Source: Isoptericola peretonis
GTDB taxonomy: Bacteria; Actinomycetota; Actinomycetes; Actinomycetales; Cellulomonadaceae
Assembly (NCBI GenBank): GCA_023241745.1
Contig: JALQCY010000008.1
Coordinates: 62,001-126,000, forward strand
Reading direction: 5' to 3'
DNA length: 64,000 bases
Shown here: positions 16,528 to 23,879 of the stretch, piece by piece
How the letters are laid out: every line of letters starts with the position of its first letter
Numbering within the stretch: the stretch's first letter is position 1
The notes under the pieces: model-generated
The model's database searches: none
Seen by the model: the letters and a program-made list of their open reading frames with translations, nothing else
What the model was told of the DNA's origin: nothing
Position numbers and translations under genes: made by a program

Positions 16528-17418
16528 TCAGAGCGGGCGGCCGCCCGTCACGCCGAGGCGGTCGCCCGTGATGTAGCTGGACTCCTGCGACGCGAAGAAC
16601 ACGTATGCAGGCGCCAGCTCGGCGGGCTGCCCGGCGCGGCCGAGCGGCGTGTCGCCGCCGAACTGCTCGACCTTCTCGCCGGGCATCGTCGCGGGGATCA
16701 GCGGCGTCCAGATCGGTCCGGGTGCGACGGCGTTCACGCGGATGCCCTCGGGCGCGAGCTGCTGCGCGAGACCCTTGGTGAAGTTGAGGATCGCCGCCTT
16801 GGTGGTGGCGTAGTCGAGCAGCTGCGGGCTCGGCTCCGAGGCCTGGATCGACGTGGTGTTGATGATCGCCCCGCCGCGCGGCAGGTGGTCCAGCGCCGCC
16901 TGGGTGATCCAGAACAGCGCGTACACGTTGGTCTTGAGGACGCGGTCCAGCTGGTCGGTCGTGATGCCGCGCAGCCCCTCGTCCTGCGACATCTGGTACG
17001 CGGCGTTGTTCACGAGGATGTCGAGCCCGCCCAGGCCGCCGACGGCGCCGGCGACCAGCCGGCGGCAGAACTCCTCGTCGCGGATGTCGCCCGGCAGCAG
17101 CACAGCCGTGCGCCCTGCCTCCTCGACCCAGCGGGCCGTGGTCCGGGCGTCCGGCTCCTCCTCCGGCAGGTATCCGATGGCGACGTCGGCGCCCTCACGC
17201 GCGAACGCGATCGCGACGGCGCGCCCGATGCCGGAGTCGCCGCCGGTGATCAGCGCCCGCTTGCCCTCGAGCCGCCCCGACCCGCGGTAGGTCTGCTCAC
17301 CGTGGTCCGGCTCCTGGGACATGTCGCCCGTGCGGCCGGGCGGCTGGAGGTCGTCGGCCGGCTGCTCCGGCCGCGGGTGCTGGGTGGTGGGGTCCTGCGG
17401 GCTGGTCTGGTCGGACAT
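16528..17418 (-). CDS. SDR oxidoreductase, YghA-like, 296 aa
   Basis: Short-chain dehydrogenase with a 50-residue hydrophilic N-terminal extension typical of the YghA/YdaD general-stress group. TGGDSGIGRA is the cofactor loop, NNAA the structural motif, S in NTTSIQAS and Y-x3-K in YATTK the catalytic set, and the end has SSYITGDRLGVTGG. It probably acts on small aldehydes or sugars; substrate unknown. A clear GC hairpin separates it from the lpd gene upstream. Confidence 0.88.
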   Translation of the reverse strand: MSDQTSPQDPTTQHPRPEQPADDLQPPGRTGDMSQEPDHGEQTYRGSGRLEGKRALITGGDSGIGRAVAIAFAREGADVAIGYLPEEEPDARTTARWVEEAGRTAVLLPGDIRDEEFCRRLVAGAVGGLGGLDILVNNAAYQMSQDEGLRGITTDQLDRVLKTNVYALFWITQAALDHLPRGGAIINTTSIQASEPSPQLLDYATTKAAILNFTKGLAQQLAPEGIRVNAVAPGPIWTPLIPATMPGEKVEQFGGDTPLGRAGQPAELAPAYVFFASQESSYITGDRLGVTGGRPL

Positions 17419-17524
17419 GTGCGCCTCCCGGTTCGGCGTGCGGCGGAGCGTCCAGCATCGTGGGATCGCCGGATGCTCGCACCGGAGCCGGACCTCGGAC
17501 GGCGCGACGACCTCCGGACGCGAA

Positions 17525-17562
17525 GAGGCCCGGACCCGCGGAGCTCCGCGGGCCCGGGCCTC
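17525..17562 (-). terminator. Strong hairpin after lpd
   Basis: GAGGCCCGG-A-CCCGCGG, AGCT loop, then CCGCGGG-C-CCGGGCCTC: 16 paired bases with one mismatch. It lies 31 nt past the lpd stop and upstream of the SDR start, so it probably ends the lpd transcript. Confidence 0.75.
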
Positions 17563-17592
17563 GGACCGTCGTCGTCGTCGTGCGACGTGAGG

Positions 17593-18996
17593 TCAGAGGT
17601 TGATCATGTGCCCCACGATGCCGTGGATGGACTCCTGGATCGCCTCGGACAGGGTGGGGTGCGTGTGCACGTTGCGCGCGACCTCGTCGGCGGTGAGGTC
17701 CCACTTCTGCGCGAGGGTGAGCTCGGGCAGCATCTCGGAGACGTCCGGGCCGATCATGTGGGCGCCGAGCAGCTCGTTGTACTTGGCGTCGGCGACGATC
17801 TTGACGAAGCCGGTGGGCTCGCCGAGGCCGTGCGCCTTGCCGTTGGCCATGAACGGGAACGAGGAGACCTTGACGTCGTAGCCCTCGTCCTTGGCCTGCT
17901 GCTCGGTGAGGCCGAACGACGCGACCTGCGGGGAGCAGAACGTGGCGCGCGGCATCATGCGGTAGTCGCCGAGGGTCATCGTCTCGGCGCCGCCGATGGT
18001 CTCGGCGGCGACGACGCCCTGCGCCTCCGCGACGTGCGCCAGCATGAGCTTGGCGGTGACGTCGCCGATGGCGAAGATGTGCGGCACGTTGGTGCGCATG
18101 TGGTCGTCGATCGCGATGGCGCCGCGCTCGCTGAGCTGCACGCCGGTGTTCTCGAGGCCGAAGTTCTCGACGTTCGGCGCGAAGCCGACGGCGGACAGCA
18201 CCTTGTCCACGACGAGCTCGCCGGGCTTGTCGTCCTTGACGCCCTTGTAGGAGACCGTGACGGACGACCCGTTGTCCTTGATGGTCTGGACGGCCGTGGA
18301 GGTGAGGAGCTTGATGCCGAGCTTCTTGTACTGCTTGGCGATCTCCTTGGAGACGTCCGCGTCCTCGTTCGGCAGCGCACGGTCGAGGAACTCGATGATC
18401 GTGACGTCCACGCCGTAGTTCTTCAGGACGTACGCGAACTCCATGCCGATGGCGCCGGCGCCGACGATGGCGATCGACCCGGGCAGGTCACGCGTCATGA
18501 TCTGCTTCTCGTAGGTCACGACGTTCTCGGAGAGCTCGACGCCCGGAAGCAGCTTGACCTGCGAGCCGGTGGCGATGATCGCGTTGTCGAAGGTGACCGT
18601 CTCGGTGCCGCCGTCGTTGAGGGCCACCTCGATCGTGTTCGCGTCGCGGAAGGTGCCGCGGCCGTCGTACTCGGTGATCTTGTTCTTCTTCATGAGGAAG
18701 TGGACGCCCTTGGTGCGGCCGTCGGCCACCACGCGCGAGCGGTCCCAGGCCTTGCCGAAGTCGAACGTCACGTCACCCGACATGCCGAAGAAGTCGGCCT
18801 GGTGGTTGAAGATGTGCGCGAGCTCCGCGTTGCGCAGCAGCGCCTTGGAGGGGATGCAGCCCACGTTGAGGCAGACACCACCCCAGTACTTCTCCTCGAT
18901 GATGGCGACGGACTTGCCGAGCTGGGCCGCGCGGATCGCGGCGACATAGCCGCCGGGGCCAGCCCCGAGGAGGACGACGTCGTAGTGGGAAGCCAT
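17593..18996 (-). CDS. lpdA: Dihydrolipoyl dehydrogenase
   Basis: E3 flavoprotein of the pyruvate/2-oxoglutarate dehydrogenase complexes, re-oxidising dihydrolipoamide with NAD+. FAD site GAGPGGYVAAIRAAQLG, redox disulfide in GGVCLNVGCIPSKALL, NAD site GAGAIGMEFAYVLKNYG, second FAD motif FAIGDVT, and the C-terminal His-Glu pair in HTHPTLSEAIQE. Length 467 aa is standard. TAGGCT exactly 6 nt before ATG 18996 suggests a leaderless transcript. No E1 or E2 genes are adjacent. Confidence 0.97.
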   Translation of the reverse strand: MASHYDVVLLGAGPGGYVAAIRAAQLGKSVAIIEEKYWGGVCLNVGCIPSKALLRNAELAHIFNHQADFFGMSGDVTFDFGKAWDRSRVVADGRTKGVHFLMKKNKITEYDGRGTFRDANTIEVALNDGGTETVTFDNAIIATGSQVKLLPGVELSENVVTYEKQIMTRDLPGSIAIVGAGAIGMEFAYVLKNYGVDVTIIEFLDRALPNEDADVSKEIAKQYKKLGIKLLTSTAVQTIKDNGSSVTVSYKGVKDDKPGELVVDKVLSAVGFAPNVENFGLENTGVQLSERGAIAIDDHMRTNVPHIFAIGDVTAKLMLAHVAEAQGVVAAETIGGAETMTLGDYRMMPRATFCSPQVASFGLTEQQAKDEGYDVKVSSFPFMANGKAHGLGEPTGFVKIVADAKYNELLGAHMIGPDVSEMLPELTLAQKWDLTADEVARNVHTHPTLSEAIQESIHGIVGHMINL

Positions 18997-19008
18997 GGGC
19001 CCAGCCTA
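18997..19008 (-). promoter_or_regulatory. Leaderless-type -10 of lpdA
   Basis: On the minus strand TAGGCT-GGGCCC directly precedes ATG 18996, so transcription would begin at or next to the start codon. No Shine-Dalgarno sequence is visible. Confidence 0.5.
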
Positions 19009-19072
19009 TTCGCGCGCGCCACCGGTTGCGGCGTGACGTCCGTCGCACCTCGCGCGCACCCTCGGCGCACCC

Positions 19073-19546
19073 TCAGCGCACAGAGTCGACGCCCAGGTTC
19101 GCCAGGGCGTCGGCGCGCTCGTTGCCGGGGTCGCCGGCGTGCCCCTTGACCCAGACCCAGCGCACGTCGTGCTTGGTGACCTCCGCGTCGAGGGCCTGCC
19201 ACAGGTCGACGTTCTTCACGGGCTTCTTGGCGGACGTCGTCCAGCCGTTGCGCTTCCACCCGGCGATCCAGGTGCGCATGCCGTTCATGACGTACGACGA
19301 GTCCACGTGGATCACCACGGTGCTGGGGCGCTTCAGCGCGCGCAGCGCCTCGACGACGGCGGTGAGCTCCATGCGGTTGTTCGTCGTGACGGTCTCCCCG
19401 CCGTACAGCTCCTTGGTGTGCTCCCCCGACCTCAGCAGCGCGCCCCAGCCGCCGATGCCGGGGTTGCCCTTGCACGCGCCGTCGGTCCACATCTCGACCA
19501 GCGGCCTCTCGTCGGTCTGGGGCGTCTCGATCGTCTCGGCGGGCAC
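19073..19546 (-). CDS. rnhA: Ribonuclease HI
   Basis: Cleaves RNA in RNA-DNA hybrids. All four metal-binding residues are present: D22 in WTDGACKGNPG, E60 in NNRMELTA, D82 in HVDSSYV and D146 in GNERADALAN, with the catalytic H136 in VKGHAGDP. The 157-aa length is normal and includes the basic handle region (GWKRNGWTTSAKKPVKN). GTG 19546 is preceded by TAGGGT with 6 nt spacing. It is upstream of lpdA on the same strand but with 76 nt between them. Confidence 0.96.
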   Translation of the reverse strand: MPAETIETPQTDERPLVEMWTDGACKGNPGIGGWGALLRSGEHTKELYGGETVTTNNRMELTAVVEALRALKRPSTVVIHVDSSYVMNGMRTWIAGWKRNGWTTSAKKPVKNVDLWQALDAEVTKHDVRWVWVKGHAGDPGNERADALANLGVDSVR

Positions 19547-19558
19547 CGGGACACCCTA
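19547..19558 (-). promoter_or_regulatory. Leaderless-type -10 of rnhA
   Basis: Minus strand TAGGGT-GTCCCG then GTG 19546; no ribosome-binding site. Confidence 0.45.
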
Positions 19559-19637
19559 TGCGGCCGGCGCGGGAGGATGTCGGTGGCGGCCCCTAGCGTC
19601 GTGAGGCGGGACGACGGTCGACGACGGAGGTGGCGCG

Positions 19638-20501
19638 ATGCGGTTCGGGTTCATCGGGAGCTACGGCACGCCGGAGCAGCAGGTGCGGCTGGCGCGGGAG
19701 TGCGAGGAGCACGGCTGGGACGGCTTCTTCACCTGGGACGGCGTGAGCCTCGCCGAGGAGGGGTTCGACGCCGCGCCCACCTGGGACCCGTTCGGGCTCC
19801 TGGCGGCGGCCGCGGTCGTGACCGAGCGGATCACCCTGGGGGCGATGGTGTTCGCCCTCCCCCGGCACCGCCCGTGGGAGCTCGCCCAGCGCGCGCTCAC
19901 GGTGGACCACCTCTCCGGCGGTCGTCTCGTGCTGCCGGTCGGCGTCGGCGTGCCGACCGACCGGGCGTTCACGTCCGTTCCCGGCCAGCCCACGGCGCTG
20001 CGCGACCGCGCCCGGCTGCTGGACGAGGTGCTCGCGTGGCTCGAGCGGTCGTGGACCGGCGAGTCGTTCGCGCACGAGGGCGAGCTGCTGCGCACGGGCG
20101 ACTTCCACTTCCCGAAGCCGCCCGTAAACGGCCGGATCCCGGTGTGGCCGGTCGCGGTGTGGGACGCCGAGCGGCCCCCGCGCCGCAGCCTCGACCGCGC
20201 GCTGCGGTGGGACGGGATCGTGCCGCAGGTGCGGGGCGAGTCGCCGGAGGACGCCGAGGCCGGCCCCGACGACGTCCGCCGCCTCGTCGACTGGATCGCC
20301 GAGCGGCGCGGGCCCGACGCCGGCCCGTTCGACGTCGTGTTCCAGGGCCGGCTCGACGCCGACCCGCAGACCGCCGCCGGGCAGGCCCGCGCGGCCGCCG
20401 ATGCGGGCGCCACGTGGTGGCTGGAGTCCTGGTGGGACCCGGCGACCGTCACGCACGAGTGGCTGCTGGAGCGTGTGCGGCAGGGCCCGCCACGGGTCTG
20501 A
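19638..20501 (+). CDS. LLM-class flavin-dependent oxidoreductase, 287 aa
   Basis: Luciferase-like TIM-barrel flavoprotein using FMN or F420. Conserved blocks: EEHGWDGFFTWDG, then DPFGLLAAAAVVTERITLGA, RHRPWELAQRALTVDHLSGG, and RLVLPVGVGVP. The C-terminal half has a shortened barrel end, so the substrate is not predictable. GGAGG stands 7 nt before ATG 19638. Transcribed away from rnhA; an F420-dependent role would suit an actinobacterium but is not shown here. Confidence 0.85.
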   Translation: MRFGFIGSYGTPEQQVRLARECEEHGWDGFFTWDGVSLAEEGFDAAPTWDPFGLLAAAAVVTERITLGAMVFALPRHRPWELAQRALTVDHLSGGRLVLPVGVGVPTDRAFTSVPGQPTALRDRARLLDEVLAWLERSWTGESFAHEGELLRTGDFHFPKPPVNGRIPVWPVAVWDAERPPRRSLDRALRWDGIVPQVRGESPEDAEAGPDDVRRLVDWIAERRGPDAGPFDVVFQGRLDADPQTAAGQARAAADAGATWWLESWWDPATVTHEWLLERVRQGPPRV

Positions 20502-20528
20502 CCTGGACTGCCGTCGCGGCGAATGGTT

Positions 20529-20550
20529 CAATGCATTGATTCATTGATCC
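20529..20550. promoter_or_regulatory. AT-rich palindrome, probable GntR operator
   Basis: CAATGCATTG at 20529-20538 is a perfect palindrome, followed by two CATTGAT-type half-repeats (CATTGAT 20535-20541, TCATTGAT 20541-20548). It is an AT-rich island 20-40 nt before the membrane protein/GntR operon, where an autoregulatory GntR would bind. Confidence 0.5.
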
Positions 20551-20568
20551 GAACGCCGGGAGGCTGGC

Positions 20569-21519
20569 ATGTGGGGTGGCGGCATCGTCGTCGTGGGGAT
20601 CGTGGCGGTCGCCGGGGTCGCGGCTCTGGCATGGGTCATGGCGCGGTTCGCGTCGCAGCTCCCCGCCGACGACGGCGGCGGGTCCGCGCGGGCAGCGCGC
20701 CGGCACGAGACGATCATGTCGGCGGTGGCGCTCGCCGCGGCGGCCGGATGTGCCTCGCTGCTCCTGGCGCAGCCGGTGATGTGGCCCGGGTGGGCGCCCG
20801 CGCCCGGCGTGCTCCAGGCCCTGACCCCGTTCGCCGTGGCGCTCGCGTTCTGCGCCGTCCGCGCCGTCGGCGAGCGCACCTGGCCGCGGCCTGCCGGCGA
20901 GGTGCGCACAGCCCCGCTGACGCGCCGCACCGTCAGGTCGCTCGGGGGCGTGCGCCTCACCCTCGTGCTGGTGACCGCGGGCGTGCTGGCGATCGCGCTC
21001 GTCGCTTTCGGCGTCACCGCCGACCCGACCGGCCGAGCCTTCGCGACCGCGCCGGTGACGCTGCCCGACGGCGGAACGGTCAGCGGCTCCGCCGGCCCCT
21101 ACCCCGGCTGGGCGTACGGAGCCCCCATGCTGGCGGCCCTCGCCGTCACGCTCGCGGCGACGCTCGCCACGCTGACGGCGATCGTCCGCCGTCCCCCGCT
21201 GCACGGGGTCCCGGCCCCGCACGACGACGCCGTCCGCGCGACCGGGGCCGCGCGCCTGCTCGGCGGCGTCCAGGTGTGCCTGGGCGTCGCGCTGGGCGGC
21301 ACGGTGGCCCTCGGCGGTAGCGCGATCCGGTCCACCGGCCACGCCCTCCTGCTCAACGGCGCGGCGCCTCTGGGCCTCGGCGCCCTCGGCGTCGCCGTGG
21401 GGCTCACGGGGGTCGCGATCGCGCTCGCGTCGGTCGTCGCCGGGCTGCTCGCCGCCTCGGCCCGGCCGGCACGGCAGACTCCCCGGACTCCCCCGGCGCG
21501 CCGCACGGCGGCCGCATGA
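20569..21519 (+). CDS. Multi-pass membrane protein, 316 aa
   Basis: About six to seven hydrophobic segments: residues 5-25, 50-68, 80-97, 128-148, 182-202, 220-240 and 262-290 roughly. Between helices 4 and 5 is a probable external loop (TLPDGGTVSGSAGPYPGW). No transporter signature is recognised. It overlaps the GntR gene by 4 nt (ATGA), a layout common for YtrA-type regulators coupled to the membrane protein they control. GGGAGG lies 6 nt before ATG 20569. Function unknown. Confidence 0.75.
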   Translation: MWGGGIVVVGIVAVAGVAALAWVMARFASQLPADDGGGSARAARRHETIMSAVALAAAAGCASLLLAQPVMWPGWAPAPGVLQALTPFAVALAFCAVRAVGERTWPRPAGEVRTAPLTRRTVRSLGGVRLTLVLVTAGVLAIALVAFGVTADPTGRAFATAPVTLPDGGTVSGSAGPYPGWAYGAPMLAALAVTLAATLATLTAIVRRPPLHGVPAPHDDAVRATGAARLLGGVQVCLGVALGGTVALGGSAIRSTGHALLLNGAAPLGLGALGVAVGLTGVAIALASVVAGLLAASARPARQTPRTPPARRTAAA

Positions 21520-21911
21520 GCGACCTCGTCGTCTCGCTCGGCTCGCCCGTCCCGGTCTACGAGCAGATCCGCTCCCAGGTCGCCGCGGCGGTCGCCGTCG
21601 GGGACCTGCGCCCCGGAGACCGGCTCCCCTCCTCGCGCGACCTCGCCCGCGACCTCGGCATCGCCGTCGGCACGGTCCAGCGCGCCTACCGCGAGCTCGA
21701 GGCAGGCGGGGTCGTCGTCTCCCGTCGGCGCACCGGCACCGTCATCGCCGCGGGGGACGCCACCGCCGACGGAGCAGCCCCGGCCGCCCCGCCCGCCGCG
21801 ATCGTGACCCGGGCCCGCGCGCTCGTCGCCGAGGCCCGTGGCGCGGGGCTCGACGACGACGCCGTGCTCGATGTCGTCCGCGGCGCACTGGCCGCGGCCC
21901 GGAACCGGTAG
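21516..21911 (+). CDS. GntR-family regulator, YtrA type, 131 aa
   Basis: N-terminal winged helix (PVPVYEQIRSQVAAAVAVGD, LRPGDRLPSSRDLARDLGIA, VGTVQRAYRELEAGGVVVSR, RRTGTVI) followed by only a short helical tail of about 50 residues instead of an effector domain, which defines the YtrA subfamily. These repress small membrane/ABC operons and themselves, responding to cell-envelope stress. Co-translated with the preceding membrane protein; the palindrome at 20529 is the likely operator. Confidence 0.88.
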   Translation: MSDLVVSLGSPVPVYEQIRSQVAAAVAVGDLRPGDRLPSSRDLARDLGIAVGTVQRAYRELEAGGVVVSRRRTGTVIAAGDATADGAAPAAPPAAIVTRARALVAEARGAGLDDDAVLDVVRGALAAARNR

Positions 21912-21943
21912 CCCGCAGGAATCGGAAGTGCTCGAGGGCGCGG

Positions 21944-22363
21944 TCACGCCGTGCCGGTGGCGGCCCGGTCCTCGTGCCGGGCCCGCGCGGCGTCGATGTC
22001 GGGCACGTGCTGCTCGGCCCAGAGCCGCACGGCGCGGAGCGGGACGAGGAGGGACCGCCCCAGCGGCGTCAGGGCGTACTCGACGCGCGGCGGGTTCTCC
22101 AGGTACTCCTGCCGGCTGATCAGCCCGTCGGCCTCGAGCGAGCGGAGGGTCTCCGTCAGCACCTTCGGGGTGATGCCCTGGATGTGGGCCTTGAGGTCGG
22201 TGAAGCGGCGCGGGCCGTCGGCCAGGGCGTTCACGACGAACACGGTCCAGCGTGCGCCGATGCGGTGCAGCACGGTACGGCTCGGACAGGTCGCCGCCAT
22301 CACGTTGTACGCCTTGCCCACGGGTCGCCCCAGTTCCGTTGAAGGTACCGGTATCAAATCCAT
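21944..22363 (-). CDS. HxlR-family regulator, about 139 aa
   Basis: Winged-helix HxlR protein: CPSRTVLHRIGARWTVFVVN, ALADGPRRFTDLKAHIQGIT, PKVLTETLRSLEADGLISRQ, and the wing PRVEYALTPLGRSL. The Cys in CPSR is often the redox or electrophile sensor of the family. ATG 22363 lies inside a palindrome at 22349-22367; if that is the operator, the real start may be GTG 22321 or ATG 22300. It is divergent from an SDR gene that it probably controls. Confidence 0.85.
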   Translation of the reverse strand: MDLIPVPSTELGRPVGKAYNVMAATCPSRTVLHRIGARWTVFVVNALADGPRRFTDLKAHIQGITPKVLTETLRSLEADGLISRQEYLENPPRVEYALTPLGRSLLVPLRAVRLWAEQHVPDIDAARARHEDRAATGTA

Positions 22364-22367
22364 ACCG
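22349..22367. promoter_or_regulatory. Palindrome in HxlR/SDR divergent region
   Basis: CGGTAT-N7-ATACCG, perfect 6-bp arms, between the divergent hxlR-like and SDR genes. Position and symmetry fit an HxlR dimer operator. It overlaps the longest possible hxlR start. Confidence 0.5.
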
Positions 22368-22399
22368 TGAGTCCCGATTCTACGAGAGGGAGTGTCGAC

Positions 22400-23104
22400 A
22401 TGGAACGGATCCTGGTCATCGGCGGGGCACGGGCGCTGGGCGCGGCCGTCGCGCGGCGCGCGGCGAAGGACGGGTACGAGGTGGTCGTCGGAGCGCGCGA
22501 CCTGGCGGCGGCCGAGGCGCTGGCGTCGCAGATCGGCGCCACCGCGCTGCGGGTCGACCTGCAGGACGAGGCGACGATCGCCGCCGCGGCCGCAGGGCTC
22601 GCGGACGGCGTCGATCACGTCGTGACCACCGCATCGGCCCCGCACGACGTCCGGGCCGTCGAGCTGGACCACGACAGCCTGACGGCCGCGTTCACGGCGA
22701 AGGTGATCGGCCCGATGCTCGTCGCCAAGCATCTCGCCCCCGTGCTGCGGCCGACGGGGTCGATCGTGCTGTTCTCCGGGGTGGTCGGCTGGCGCCCGGG
22801 GCCGGGCTCGCTCGTCAAGGGGACGACCAACGGCGCGGTCGAGTTCCTCGCCCGGCACCTGGCGGCGGACCTCGCCCCCGTGCGGGTCAACGCCGTCTCC
22901 CCCGGCGTCGTCGACTCGGGGGCGTGGGACCGGCTGGGCGACGCGAAGGCCGCCCTGCTGAGCAGGAGCGCCGCCACGACGCTGGTGGGCCGGCACGGCG
23001 CGCCCGACGACGTGGTCGACGCGGTGATGTGGCTGCTGCGGGCGGGCTTCGTCTCGGGCGAGACGATCCACCTCGAGGGCGGCGCCCGCCACAGGGCCGC
23101 CTGA
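22400..23104 (+). CDS. Atypical SDR-family oxidoreductase, 234 aa
   Basis: Rossmann protein with a glycine motif GGARALGAAVARRAA, acidic/Arg NADP loop GARD, and the SDR end RVNAVSPGVVDSGAW. The catalytic region reads FSGVVGWRPGPGSLVKGTTNGAVEF: the Ser and Lys are there, but the usual Tyr four residues before Lys is Gly. The enzyme may use another base or be a binding protein. GGGAG stands 7 nt before ATG 22400, preferred to a GTG at 22367 that lies in the palindrome. Likely target of the divergent HxlR regulator. Confidence 0.8.
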   Translation: MERILVIGGARALGAAVARRAAKDGYEVVVGARDLAAAEALASQIGATALRVDLQDEATIAAAAAGLADGVDHVVTTASAPHDVRAVELDHDSLTAAFTAKVIGPMLVAKHLAPVLRPTGSIVLFSGVVGWRPGPGSLVKGTTNGAVEFLARHLAADLAPVRVNAVSPGVVDSGAWDRLGDAKAALLSRSAATTLVGRHGAPDDVVDAVMWLLRAGFVSGETIHLEGGARHRAA

Positions 23105-23142
23105 CCCCGGCCGGCCGCGGGCGCACCCCGCCCCGAACGACA

Positions 23143-23201
23143 TCGAGCGTGCCGACGTGTTCCTCGAACGGCCCGTTCGAGGAACACGTCGGCACGCTCG
23201 A
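23143..23201. repeat. Perfect 28-bp inverted repeat, 3-nt loop
   Basis: Left arm 23143-23170, loop GCC, right arm 23174-23201; every base pairs. It sits between convergent SDR and leuD genes and would form a very stable hairpin in both transcripts, so it may act as a bidirectional terminator. Its outer 11-12 bases (TCGAGCGTGCCG) recur in the element at 46733-46788, suggesting a dispersed palindromic repeat family. Confidence 0.9.
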
Positions 23202-23214
23202 CGCGAGAGCCGGG

Positions 23215-23853
23215 TCAGCCGACGGGGCGCGCCGGCTCGATCGGCACCGACGGCAGGTGCTTGGCCGGCAGCGTCTTCGGCCGCCAGGACGCGCGCTGCG
23301 CCTCGAACGCGGTGATGTCGTCCTCGTGCTGCAGCGTGAGCCCGATGTCGTCCAGCCCCTCCATGAGGCGCCAGCGGGTGTAGTCGTCGATCTGGAACGG
23401 CACGGTGACGTCGTCGGCGTGCACGGTGCGCGCCTCGAGGTCCACGGTCACCTCGGTGCCGGGCTTGGTCTCGAGGACCTTCCAGAGGAGCTCGATGTCC
23501 TCCTGCGCGACGATCCCCGCCACGAGGCCCTGCTTGCCCGAGTTGCCGCGGAAGATGTCCGCGAAGCGGGAGGCCAGGACCACGCGGAAGCCGTAGTCCT
23601 TCAGCGCCCAGACGGCGTGCTCGCGCGACGAGCCGGTGCCGAAGTCGGGGCCCGCGACCAGCACGGACCCGGCCTTGTACGCGTCCTGGTTGAGCACGAA
23701 GGACGGGTCGCCGCGCCAGGCGGCGAACAGCGCGTCCTCGAAGCCCGTGCGGGTCACGCGCTTGAGGTAGACGGCGGGGATGATCTGGTCGGTGTCGACG
23801 TTGCCGCGGCGCAGCGGCACCCCGACGCCCGTGTGGGTGGTGAACTTCTCCAT
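23215..23853 (-). CDS. leuD: 3-isopropylmalate dehydratase small subunit
   Basis: Swivelling subunit that, with LeuC, isomerises 2-isopropylmalate to 3-isopropylmalate in leucine synthesis. N-terminal GVGVPLRRGNVDTDQIIPAVYL and central GPDFGTGSSREHAVWALKDYGF are the family signatures. 212 aa is normal. It follows leuC by 26 nt on the same strand, forming the leuCD operon. Confidence 0.97.
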   Translation of the reverse strand: MEKFTTHTGVGVPLRRGNVDTDQIIPAVYLKRVTRTGFEDALFAAWRGDPSFVLNQDAYKAGSVLVAGPDFGTGSSREHAVWALKDYGFRVVLASRFADIFRGNSGKQGLVAGIVAQEDIELLWKVLETKPGTEVTVDLEARTVHADDVTVPFQIDDYTRWRLMEGLDDIGLTLQHEDDITAFEAQRASWRPKTLPAKHLPSVPIEPARPVG

Positions 23854-23879
23854 GGCGATCTCCTGCTACGGGGTGGGGG

